Shown: positions 8,909-16,042, numbered from the stretch's first letter. The stretch is DNA of 16,187 nucleotides from Desulfobacteraceae bacterium UBA2771 (GCA_002352605.1 DEIP01000121.1:12959-29145), one strand, 5' to 3'. Notes: a model not told the origin generated them from the letters alone. Program-made: numbers and translations.

Positions 8909-9748
8909 TTACAAACGGCCAATAATGTCCTGAACGACCTTGTCCAGGGCATCTACAAAGGGTCCAGTGTCATCACCGGCAGCGATGGGCGACCCCTTGT
9001 CGCAGCTCTTGACCACCAGGGGATCGAAGGGCAAGGTGCCCAGAAAGGCTACGCCCATGGTTTCGGCGGTGGTGCGGCCACCGCGGCTCTTAAACAGTTC
9101 GACGGTTTCGCCGCAGCAGGGGCAGGCAAAGGGGCCCATATTTTCCACTAGTCCCACCAGCTCCAGATTGACAGTCCGGCAGAAATTGATCGATTTTCGC
9201 ACATCGGCCAGGGCAACATCCTGGGGGGTGGTGACGATCAGGGCCTTGGCTCCGGTGATGGCCTGGGCCACACTCAAGGGTTCGTCACCGGTACCCGGCG
9301 GGGAATCGACAATCAGAAAATCCAGGGCTTCCCATTGCACGTCGGCCAAGAACTGCCGGATTATGCCCGTCTTGGCCGGTCCCCGCCAGATGACGGCCTG
9401 ATCGGGATCCTTCATCAAGGATTGCATGGAAACCACCTTCAAATGGTCACCCACCAATTTGGGGATGACCTGCTGGTTTTCGTTGATATCCAACAGCCCC
9501 TTGATGCCCAGCATACCGGCGATGCTGGGACCGTGCAGATCCACGTCCAGCAGACCGGTCGAAAACCCTTTTCCGGCCAGTGTCACGGCCAGATTCGCGG
9601 CGAAGCTGGATTTGCCCACACCGCCTTTGCCGCTCATGACGATTAGCTTGTTTTTAATCTTGGACAGGGTGTTGCTGATGTTCTGATCCTGTGGGTCCGG
9701 CGCCCCCTGGCTGTTGCAACCGTCGTTCCTGGATGGTTTTTGACTCAT
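8909..9748 (-). CDS. Mrp/NBP35 family P-loop ATPase, iron-sulfur cluster carrier
   Basis: Mrp-type ATPase of 279 aa which in related systems binds and transfers [4Fe-4S] clusters to apoproteins. Seen: deviant Walker A GKGGVGKSS (40-48) with its signature lysine K41, switch-like LLDVDLHGPS (56-65), IVDSPPGTGDEP (146-157), and the CPCC pair (C209, C212) shortly after VENMGPF, which is the cluster-bridging CxxC of the dimer. The N-terminus (1-30) is polar and carries only one Cys, so it does not have the four-Cys ferredoxin-like motif of eukaryotic NBP35. The MIP18-like DUF59 domain of long Mrp proteins is absent, giving the short form common in anaerobes. Good ribosome binding site (AGAGGTGA) before ATG 9748. 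It follows the DUF4292 gene by 59 bp and leads the tightly packed ATP-grasp/dNTPase genes. Confidence 0.94.
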   Translation of the reverse strand: MSQKPSRNDGCNSQGAPDPQDQNISNTLSKIKNKLIVMSGKGGVGKSSFAANLAVTLAGKGFSTGLLDVDLHGPSIAGMLGIKGLLDINENQQVIPKLVGDHLKVVSMQSLMKDPDQAVIWRGPAKTGIIRQFLADVQWEALDFLIVDSPPGTGDEPLSVAQAITGAKALIVTTPQDVALADVRKSINFCRTVNLELVGLVENMGPFACPCCGETVELFKSRGGRTTAETMGVAFLGTLPFDPLVVKSCDKGSPIAAGDDTGPFVDALDKVVQDIIGRL

Positions 9749-9807
9749 GGAATATCACCTCTCTATTTTAAAAAAATGAAGCATCCGTTTCAAATGCATG
9801 GAAAACC

Positions 9808-10629
9808 TCACGACGACGGCGGTGCCAGGATGAACAGGCTTTCATCGAAGCGGGCATTGGCTTCATACCGGTCGAGTGCAACCGAGACACGCCGTCCGGA
9901 TGCGGCGGACAAATCGATCCGCTCGGGCAAAATATAACCGTCGATCTCCTGTTGCCCGACAACCATCAGTGTCCGGATCGGATTCTGGCGGCTGTCGAAC
10001 CACACCGACCGCACCGGATGCATGGACGCATCAACCGTGATCCGCTGACGGATCTTGCCCCATCGATCAATCAGGGCCAAATGGATCCCGGCCTCATCTT
10101 TATCGGGTGACAACCGTGCTAAAAAGCCGTCGTCCATGGGAATTCGCCCCACTAAAAATTCCAGCAGGTCACCCACGGTGACATTGATCTGAATGATGCG
10201 TCGCAGGCTGCCGTTGCCGAATCGTCTTTTATAGTATTCACCAGATGGGTGGGTAACAAGGAAGAGATGTTTTCCATCGCTGGAAACGGTGCCCGCCGAA
10301 CCGCCGAAAGGAGCAAACATGTCGATTCTCAGCCGATCGGTCAAGCGGCCGGCCATAGCCGCACGGAAGGATTGGACCGGCCGAATCGCGTCGGCTATGG
10401 TTATTTTTGCCATACATTTAAATCGGGTCAAACCGGCGTTGGTTTGCCTTAGCCCGGCCACCATTCGTTCCGCCGACAAATCCGGCTGGCCGTTCGCCGG
10501 AGAAAAACGTGTGCAGGCCGTTGGCAGCCATGCCATCAGGATCAGAAAAAATGCCGGCCAACCCACGAAACCCGTTTGGAAGCGACCGAAAAAGGAGCGA
10601 TTTCGAAGATGGGTGAAGGCGATGGTCAT
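9808..10629 (-). CDS. Predicted outer-membrane lipoprotein, DUF4292/LolB-like
   Basis: Secreted protein of 273 aa. Seen: basic N-terminus, hydrophobic stretch (about 21-38) and a lipobox-like LPTAC with C39, after which the mature part begins TRFSPANG. The Pro at -3 is unusual for a lipobox, so lipid attachment is likely but not certain. The body has the layout of DUF4292 proteins, relatives of LolA/LolB: an N-terminal helix with AERMVAGLRQ, beta-strand pairs such as RLRIDMFAPFGG (about 96-107), SSDGKHLFLV, and a C-terminal half-barrel ending in VALDRYEANARFDESLF. LolB-like proteins bind lipid or lipoprotein acyl chains. The ATG overlaps the TGA of the TPR lipoprotein gene (ATGA), so the two are translationally coupled and probably work together in the envelope. 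Confidence 0.8.
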   Translation of the reverse strand: MTIAFTHLRNRSFFGRFQTGFVGWPAFFLILMAWLPTACTRFSPANGQPDLSAERMVAGLRQTNAGLTRFKCMAKITIADAIRPVQSFRAAMAGRLTDRLRIDMFAPFGGSAGTVSSDGKHLFLVTHPSGEYYKRRFGNGSLRRIIQINVTVGDLLEFLVGRIPMDDGFLARLSPDKDEAGIHLALIDRWGKIRQRITVDASMHPVRSVWFDSRQNPIRTLMVVGQQEIDGYILPERIDLSAASGRRVSVALDRYEANARFDESLFILAPPSS

Positions 10630-12338
10630 GGTGCCAGCAAGCGGATCTTCTTTTCCACGGCCGCCTTGTCGGAATGTCCGTTTTCAATGGATTGACGGTA
10701 GCTTTCCAGCGCTTTTTCCATCATGCCGAGCTTGTTGTAAACATCCCCCAGATGCTCTTTGACAATGGGGTCGTCGGGGACCAACTCGGCCGCCTGCTCC
10801 AACAGCGGCAAGGCCTTTTCATATTGGCCGCGCTTATAGTAGACCCAGGCAAGGCTGTCGGTAATGTAGCCGTCGTCGGGCTTTTGTTCGAGGGCTTTGC
10901 GAATCAGTTGCTCCGCTTCATCCAGGTTGCTCCCCATATCGGCATAGGTGTATCCTATATAGTTCAGGGCGTTGGCGTTTTCCGGATCGAGTCGGAGGAC
11001 CTGCCGCATGGCGGCAATGGAGTCCTCCTTCTCTCCCCACTTGTCATAGACCACACCCAGTCTAAAATAGAGGCGGGCATTTTTTGGATCCAGCGCGACA
11101 CCTTCTTTGAGGACCTTTACAGAATTTTCGTAAGCCTCCACCTGCTCATAAAAGGACCCCAAATAGAGGCGAAATTCCGGATTTTGCGGATCTTTCTCAA
11201 TGGTTTCCAAAAGGAAATCGATGGCCGCCTGAATTTGCTCCATCTCCTGGTAAAGCAGGGCCGCGTGAACCGCGGCGTTTTGGAAAAATCGCGAATCCGG
11301 CGCCACCTGCTTAAACTGCTCGATGGATGCTTCCGTTTTCCCCATGCCATCCAACGCCAATCCCGCCAGGTATTTGAGATCGGAACTGTCCGGGGCCCCC
11401 TTGAGCATGCCCTGGATGATCGTGTTTGCAACCTCAAAATTGCGGGTGTCGAGGTAGTCTCTGACCATGATCCGGATAACTGATTTATCTTCCAGGCTCA
11501 TGCGACCCAGGGCGGCGAATATCTGTTGCGCTTTTTTCTTCGAGCCCTGCTGATGGAAAATGTTTCCCAAGGCGATGGTGGCCTGGATATTGCTTGGATC
11601 CTGTTTCAGGATTTCGGAATATACGGACGCCGCCTTTTTGTAATTCTTATCGGCTTCGTATAAAGCCCCCAATTCAAAACGCGATTCCACCAACTCGGGT
11701 TCAAGGACCAACGTTTTTTCAAAATAGGCCCGGGCGGTTTTCCCATCACCATTAATGGCACTGATGCGACCCAGGAAAAAATAACCCGCATAAGATCCCG
11801 GAAAGTTTTTTACCAGCTGTTCGTAAACCTGCTTGGCCGGGTCCCATTGTTCCCGATCTATATACATGCGACCCAACTGCAGATAGATATTCCGCTGGGA
11901 GGAATCCAGGGCGATTACCCGTGAATATGCTTTAATGGCCGCTCTTGGCTGGTCGAGGTGCTGATGGATCCGTCCCACCAAAATCAACGACTCAATATCA
12001 TCGGGATGACTGATCAATATTTCGTCTATAATTTCAAGGGCCGCTGTCGAATCCTTTTTCATCAGCCAAAAACCGGCGAGTTCCCGTTTCAGATAAAGCG
12101 AATCCGAATCCAGCTTCAGCGCCTGCTGCATGATTTCAATGGCATGATCCAGGTTGCCTTTTTTTAGGCTCAAATGCGCCTCGGAAAATAGGTAGTAGGC
12201 ATTAACCGGCCGATCCCGCGTCTCCACCATGGGGATCGGATCCGGCAAGGGGGGGCGGCCCCCCGTCAGGGCACACCCGGCGATGGATACAATAAAAAAA
12301 ATTATCAAATAGTGTTTAACACGCTGTAACATAGTCAT
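10626..12338 (-). CDS. TPR-repeat lipoprotein
   Basis: Lipoprotein of 570 aa made almost wholly of tetratricopeptide repeats, a protein-binding scaffold expected in the periplasm at the outer membrane. Seen: signal peptide with a clear lipobox IAGC (C22, followed by Ala, which permits outer-membrane sorting), a short proline-rich linker, then about 15 TPR-like units of 34-35 residues from about residue 48 to 560, several with the canonical W/L-G-Y-A-P pattern. An in-frame ATG further upstream (12404) exists, but the start at 12338 has a GAAGG ribosome binding site and puts the signal peptide at the N-terminus. It lies about 100 bp after rpoH in the same direction and overlaps the LolB-like gene by 4 bp. 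The family resembles TPR lipoproteins that help assemble secretion or pilus machinery, but no such genes are next to it, so the partner is unknown. Confidence 0.9.
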   Translation of the reverse strand: MTMLQRVKHYLIIFFIVSIAGCALTGGRPPLPDPIPMVETRDRPVNAYYLFSEAHLSLKKGNLDHAIEIMQQALKLDSDSLYLKRELAGFWLMKKDSTAALEIIDEILISHPDDIESLILVGRIHQHLDQPRAAIKAYSRVIALDSSQRNIYLQLGRMYIDREQWDPAKQVYEQLVKNFPGSYAGYFFLGRISAINGDGKTARAYFEKTLVLEPELVESRFELGALYEADKNYKKAASVYSEILKQDPSNIQATIALGNIFHQQGSKKKAQQIFAALGRMSLEDKSVIRIMVRDYLDTRNFEVANTIIQGMLKGAPDSSDLKYLAGLALDGMGKTEASIEQFKQVAPDSRFFQNAAVHAALLYQEMEQIQAAIDFLLETIEKDPQNPEFRLYLGSFYEQVEAYENSVKVLKEGVALDPKNARLYFRLGVVYDKWGEKEDSIAAMRQVLRLDPENANALNYIGYTYADMGSNLDEAEQLIRKALEQKPDDGYITDSLAWVYYKRGQYEKALPLLEQAAELVPDDPIVKEHLGDVYNKLGMMEKALESYRQSIENGHSDKAAVEKKIRLLAP

Positions 12339-12343
12339 ATATA

Positions 12344-12348
12344 CCTTC
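12344..12348 (-). promoter_or_regulatory. Ribosome binding site deciding the TPR lipoprotein start
   Basis: GAAGG on the minus strand, 5 nt before the ATG at 12338. It supports that start rather than the upstream in-frame ATG at 12404, which would bury the lipoprotein signal peptide. Confidence 0.65.
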
Positions 12349-12437
12349 AACCCAGCCAATCTGCAGTAAGCGGGCGACAGGTTCATTCGTCCAATGAAAT
12401 GCACGGGAGATAGGCTTGCAAAAACGGCAGGCGGCGC

Positions 12438-13370
12438 TCAGGAGACACCCTCGGTGTAGGTTTCAAAATCGGGGATTTCCTTTTTAAAATAGTCCCGCAT
12501 CTTTTTGACCACATTTTTTTCGACCTGTCTTACCCGCTCACGGGAAATCCCGTATTTATCGCCGATCTCCTGGAGGGTGACCGGCGTGTCGGAAAAAATT
12601 CGTTTGTCGAATATCTCCAATTCCCGGTCGGTCATCTGGGTTCTGAATTCGGCAATTTTTTGGTTGAGCAGGGATGACATCTCTTTTTTAGCTACGGTCT
12701 CTTCTGCCGATTCGGCTTCCGTGCTCATAAATTCAATCCGCTCAGTGTCCGAATCTTCCTTCAGCGGTGCATCCAGGGAGATGTCCCAGCCGTCCAGGCG
12801 CTGGTCCATGTCCACAATCTCACGCTCGGAAACACCTAATCGTTGGGAGAGCAGTTTGGGTTTGGGATCAAATCCCTCATCAATGAGTTTCTGTTTTTCT
12901 TTCTTCAGCTTGAAAAATAACTTTCGCTGTCCCTGGGTGGTGCCGATCTTCACCAATCGCCAATTATCCATGATAAATTTGAGGATATAGGCCTTAATCC
13001 AGAAGGAGGCATAATAAGAAAACTTGACATTCTTGTACGGATCAAATTTTTTCACCGCCTGCATCAGGCCGATATTGCCCTCTTGAATCAGATCCAGCAG
13101 GTTCTGCATCCACACCCGCTGAAATTCCAGCGCAATTTTCACCACCAGACGCAGATTTGAGGTCACCAGGCGGTAGGCCGCTTCCTGGTCACCTTGCTCC
13201 TGTACCTGTTTTCCCAGGGACACCTCTTCCTCCCGGGTCAACAGGTTGTACCGGCTGATTTCTGAAAGATAACGTTGGAGTGGATCGTATTTGACAAGGG
13301 ATTTGTCGCTTGCCCGCAGGGGTTTCTTTTTCTCCGATGGTGCCGGCTTTTTGCTTTTTTTTGTTTTCAT
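12438..13370 (-). CDS. rpoH: RNA polymerase sigma-32 type factor (RpoH-like)
   Basis: Sigma-70 family factor of 310 aa, group RpoH, which directs RNA polymerase to heat-shock type promoters. Seen: a lysine-rich N-terminal tail (1-17), region 1.2 (about 28-58), region 2 (about 66-137) with NLRLVVKIA, DLIQEGNIGLMQAVKKFDP and the helix FSYYASFWIKAYI, then the RpoH-box sequence QRKLFFKLKKEKQ (148-160) that separates RpoH from RpoD and other sigma factors, region 3 (about 172-190), an acidic linker (about 205-230) and region 4 with the helix-turn-helix VTLQEIGDKYGISRERVRQVE (about 264-284). No anti-sigma gene is adjacent. It is divergent from tRNA-Arg and heads the long minus-strand gene run; I see no convincing terminator between it and the TPR gene. 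The basic N-terminal extension is longer than in E. coli RpoH. Confidence 0.93.
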   Translation of the reverse strand: MKTKKSKKPAPSEKKKPLRASDKSLVKYDPLQRYLSEISRYNLLTREEEVSLGKQVQEQGDQEAAYRLVTSNLRLVVKIALEFQRVWMQNLLDLIQEGNIGLMQAVKKFDPYKNVKFSYYASFWIKAYILKFIMDNWRLVKIGTTQGQRKLFFKLKKEKQKLIDEGFDPKPKLLSQRLGVSEREIVDMDQRLDGWDISLDAPLKEDSDTERIEFMSTEAESAEETVAKKEMSSLLNQKIAEFRTQMTDRELEIFDKRIFSDTPVTLQEIGDKYGISRERVRQVEKNVVKKMRDYFKKEIPDFETYTEGVS

Positions 13371-13488
13371 TCATCTACCCGGGTTTGTCTATGTTAGCCG
13401 ATCGGCGTTGGTGGCTGTCGGTCAATAACGGGCCCTTTTTTCGTATGGACAATTACCCGCTGCTATGTTACGGATGTCGACCGTTTAA

Positions 13489-13565
<77 letters not shown>

Positions 13566-13592
13566 TAATTTAGTTGAAATTTAATAGTTTAT

Positions 13593-13629
13593 GAGCCTTC
13601 GAGACACGTTCTTGAGGGCTCTCGTTTTT
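13593..13629 (+). terminator. Rho-independent terminator after tRNA-Arg
   Basis: A 12-bp stem (13593-13604 with 13610-13621, two G-T wobbles) around the 5-nt loop CACGT, followed by TCGTTTTT. It lies 28 bp beyond the tRNA CCA end and fits termination of the tRNA transcript on the plus strand. Confidence 0.88.
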
Positions 13630-13880
13630 AGGCGCCGGCATCGGGACAATTTTTCGAGGATCATTTTGTAATTTACCTTACTTAACGGCATTGAACGTTG
13701 GCATTGACTTTCTATGCATTGTCTATACGACCATCCGTATGTTGGATATAACCGGTGTAACCTTAAATACATACCATTATTTTCCAATCTTCACAATGCA
13801 GACTTGACCTTCCGGTGATCCAAGCGCCGTTTTAACGGCCGCACACTATCCTATCAACCTTACAGAAAGTTAACCCAAAC

Positions 13881-13896
13881 ATTACCAAGTGGTAAT
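13881..13896. repeat. 16-nt perfect palindrome, operator-like
   Basis: ATTACCAAGTGGTAAT: two 7-nt arms around AG. The size and symmetry suit a dimeric regulator, but no gene starts close by on either strand, and only one copy was found by eye. Confidence 0.5.
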
Positions 13897-13906
13897 TTAC
13901 ATCGGT

Positions 13907-13942
13907 AAGAAACAGAAATGCCGGACATGAGACTGTCCGGCA
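13907..13942 (-). terminator. Candidate terminator of the receiver-gene transcript
   Basis: Perfect 9-bp stem TGCCGGACA/TGTCCGGCA (13919-13927 with 13934-13942) with a 6-nt loop. Read on the minus strand it is followed by TTTCTGTTTCTT, a weak U-rich tract. It would end the response-regulator mRNA with a 3' untranslated region of about 200 nt. Confidence 0.55.
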
Positions 13943-14119
13943 CAAATATGAACTGAATTTTTTCCCATGGACCGAGGCGCTCCGGTGAACGGTAACCCGT
14001 TGTGGCGTCACCGATTCAAGCAGCAATCCTTTCGACGATCATATAAACGAGGTGGCAGGAGATGTGACCCATTCAACGCCAAAAGGTCCCCTGGGATGAA
14101 CGAACCGGGTAACACCGGT

Positions 14120-14500
14120 CTACTCCACGGGCATGAGTTTTAGAATATTCTTGGCCCGCTCAATTAATTGTTCCCCTTTGAAGGGCTTGACGATGTAGTC
14201 CTTGACACCCATTTTGACGATCTGAATAACATTTTCCTTGCCGGATTCGGCCGTTAGCATGATCACCGGAATATCTTTTAAATCACTCTCAGCTTTTAGC
14301 TTTCCAAGCATTTCGATCCCTGTCATTACCGGCATGGTAATGTCAAGGATGATAAGATCCGGCATTTCCTTAGCGGCGGTGGCCAGGCCTTCCACCCCGT
14401 TTTCGCCTTCCAAAAGTTCACAGTTGTAGGGTTTAAAAGCCTTTTTAACAATCATCCGAATGGTTTTACTGTCATCAACCGTAAGGATCTTGTACGCCAT
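14120..14500 (-). CDS. CheY-like stand-alone response regulator receiver
   Basis: Single receiver domain of 126 aa with no output domain, so it acts by protein contact after phosphorylation by a histidine kinase. Seen: the acidic pair D9-D10 (TVDDSK), the phospho-acceptor D53 in LIILDITMP, T83 in IMLTAESG, and K105 in YIVKPF: the full set of receiver residues. The ribosome binding site GGAGGT stands 5 nt before the ATG. No kinase is in the window. It follows the PilZ and HDOD genes on the same strand by about 130 bp and may be expressed separately; downstream is a long untranslated region with a candidate terminator. It may be a chemotaxis, motility or phosphorelay receiver; the sequence alone does not decide. 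Confidence 0.93.
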   Translation of the reverse strand: MAYKILTVDDSKTIRMIVKKAFKPYNCELLEGENGVEGLATAAKEMPDLIILDITMPVMTGIEMLGKLKAESDLKDIPVIMLTAESGKENVIQIVKMGVKDYIVKPFKGEQLIERAKNILKLMPVE

Positions 14501-14629
14501 TGCTTACCTCCGAAATTATATGGTATTTTTTTCAGTCGCTTTCGAATAAACAGTATCGGTTTGAGCGTTTATTTCTTGAGCTAATTGTTGAAAAAAATGC
14601 TCCGGTTGATGGCTTCTGATTATAAAGGG

Positions 14630-15488
14630 TTATCGGTGGTTACCACCCGCAAAAAGTGCATTGACACGCTCCATTTTCATGCCAAAACCGTCAATCACAC
14701 CCTGAATCTCGGATTCATTCAGCCCTATTGATCCGGTGACCCGATCATCTTCAGGATAGGAGGGGCCGTCCAGCCCAAGACCGACCGCTATTTTCCGGTA
14801 CACGGCATCAGCAAGGTTGACGATGGATGCTTCCAAAAAGCATCCTTTTGCGTCCGAGGGCGTATGGTAATATCTGATGATGCATTGAAGCAGAGGCGGA
14901 AGATGCCAGTTTTTGGCGAGTAAGGAACCCACCTGGGCGTGGTCGAAACCCAGGACCTGATGCTCCGCCTTCCTGAAGGTGATGTTTTGGGTTTTCACCC
15001 GGATCAGAATCTGATCGATTGCCGATTTGACAAACTGATCCAGCACCACCTTGCCGATGTCAGGCAGCAAGGCCCCGGTAAAAATGAGACTGCTTTGTCT
15101 CAACCCTTTGATTTGTGCCTGGTCCTGGGCCACGATGGCAGCCGATACTGCGCCCTTCCACAGTTCTCCGCGCTTAATCCGTACCCCTCATGAGATCCGG
15201 CGAAACGCTCCGAGCAACAAACCAAAAGAAACAGGTCGACCACCTGAGTCATTCCCAGATAGACAATGGCCTGTTTGGCGTCATTCATTTTTACCCGGCA
15301 AACCGAAATAGGCTGAGTTGGCCAGTTTGAGCAAATTGACCGTCAATGCGGGTTCGTGGCGGATAATGTCGGACAGAACGGACATGCCGCAATCCGGATC
15401 ATTTAAGAGGGTCATGACTTTTCCGGCAACGTCCGACACCGATTTTTAAATGATCAACCGCTTTAATGATAGACTCAATCGTGGGCAT
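14630..15488 (-). pseudogene. HDOD-domain signalling protein, broken by three single-base indels
   Basis: An HDOD protein of about 286 aa can be read only by changing frame three times. The ATG at 15486-15488 starts MPTIESIIKAVDHLK; an extra base in the A5 tract at 15443-15447 shifts the frame, after which follow KVMTLLNDPD and LLKLANSAYFGLPGK. A second extra base in the A5 tract at 15288-15292 shifts it again (otherwise TGA at 15281-15283), leading to NDAKQAIVYLGMTQVVDL and GYGLSA. A missing base at 15170-15171 restores GELWKGAVSAAIVAQ and the rest to the stop at 14630. These pieces in order give the HDOD core (LANSAYFG, QAIVYLG, ELWK, TGALLPDIGKVVL). HDOD proteins are catalytically dead HD relatives used in regulation. 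The start overlaps the PilZ gene end by 14 bp. As sequenced no full protein is made; the uninterrupted 3' part could at most yield a 167-aa fragment from GTG 15133. Confidence 0.88.
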
Positions 15489-15963
15489 TGTTTACGCTTT
15501 TACCTTCCTGGGCGGATTTCCATAACAACGATCGATCCTGGGGAGGGCCAACATGGTGGGCCAGCAATTCACTGAGCTGAAGCGCTTGCCCGGCATCGAG
15601 TTTTTTAAAACGCACGGCGTTTGTTCTGAGCTTTTGAGACTTTTTCTTACCCTTGCGGGTGGGGTCGAGCGCTAGGGTTTCATAGGGAATATTGTGCAGA
15701 TAGATGCCCTTTTCAGCCATTAACAGATCGAGTTCGGTTTTGTCGATATCCGGGAGACCGCTAAGGTTACCGTCAAAGGCGATCCCCCCCAAACTCATGT
15801 TCGTAACCTGCCCCACGACTTCCGATTCGGATTTGTAGAGGACCATGGCAATCTCTCCGATGCTCATTTTGGTGTGATTGCGCAAGGCGTCCAGTTCATT
15901 TCTTAGGATGATAAATGTGCCACGAGGCATGGGATGACGCTTTTGTTCTCGACGTTCAACCAT
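15475..15963 (-). CDS. PilZ-domain protein, probable cyclic-di-GMP binding
   Basis: Protein of 162 aa with a PilZ domain, which binds cyclic di-GMP and controls motility, adhesion or polysaccharide output. Seen: the N-terminal arginine motif RREQKR (R5 and R9 in RxxxR) and the second signature NMSLGG (N55, S57, G60 in D/N-x-S-x-x-G) followed by AFDG. The segment between the two motifs (about 45 residues) is somewhat longer than in minimal PilZ domains. The C-terminal part (about 100-162) is basic then helical and not recognised. Ribosome binding site AAGGAG stands 5 nt before the ATG at 15963. A sigma-54-type promoter lies 54-69 bp upstream. The stop overlaps the start of the broken HDOD gene, so the two form an operon. 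Confidence 0.88.
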   Translation of the reverse strand: MVERREQKRHPMPRGTFIILRNELDALRNHTKMSIGEIAMVLYKSESEVVGQVTNMSLGGIAFDGNLSGLPDIDKTELDLLMAEKGIYLHNIPYETLALDPTRKGKKKSQKLRTNAVRFKKLDAGQALQLSELLAHHVGPPQDRSLLWKSAQEGKSVNNAHD

Positions 15964-16016
15964 GGAGTCTCCTTGCGGGTTATCGGTTTCAGATGGATAA
16001 AGGCTGATGCCTACTA

Positions 16017-16032
16017 TGCAAGAATATTACCA
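16017..16032 (-). promoter_or_regulatory. Candidate sigma-54 promoter of the PilZ gene
   Basis: On the minus strand TGGTAATATTCTTGCA matches the sigma-54 form TGGCACG-N4-TTGCA: GG at -24 and GC at -12 are 10 nt apart and the whole TTGCA half is exact. The predicted start is near 16006, giving a leader of about 43 nt before the ATG at 15963. Confidence 0.6.
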
Positions 16033-16042
16033 CAAGTACGAA

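Larger units (their letters stand above)
13630..14119. other. Non-coding stretch with hairpins, no convincing gene
   Basis: About 490 bp between the tRNA terminator and the receiver-domain gene. Two short minus-strand reading frames exist (about 64 and 68 codons), but neither has a ribosome binding site or recognisable sequence and one runs through the tRNA terminator. The stretch holds: a direct repeat GGCATTGA at 13687 and 13700; the 16-nt palindrome at 13881-13896; the hairpin at 13919-13942; and a two-part stem at about 13983-14013 (CGGTGA/TCACCG enclosing AACGG/CCGTT). The middle part is visibly richer in A and T than the flanking genes. Confidence 0.6.

Noticed and set aside
7178..8933. 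Two plus-strand open frames of about 290 codons across the dNTPase and ATP-grasp genes
   Set aside because: Antisense to two clear enzymes with intact motifs; the composition looks like reversed codon usage, with no family signature.
10674..11483. Plus-strand open frame of 269 codons inside the TPR gene
   Set aside because: Antisense shadow of the TPR repeats, with no start signals.
13975..14025. Possible cyclic-di-GMP (GEMM) riboswitch, suggested by GGGTTACCG on the minus strand
   Set aside because: Only this short run fits; the GEMM receptor helix and the rest of the aptamer are absent, and it lies downstream, not upstream, of the receiver gene.
13581..14026. Two minus-strand open frames of 68 and 64 codons in the non-coding stretch
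   Set aside because: No ribosome binding sites, no recognisable sequence, and the first runs through the tRNA terminator.
14515..14520. Perfect TATAAT on the minus strand before the receiver gene
   Set aside because: It is so close to the start codon that transcription would begin within the ribosome binding site, and no -35 box stands at 16-18 nt.
15100..15288. Short minus-strand frame of 62 codons as a separate gene
   Set aside because: Its first two thirds is the middle of the HDOD domain and the rest is out of frame; it is a piece of the broken gene.
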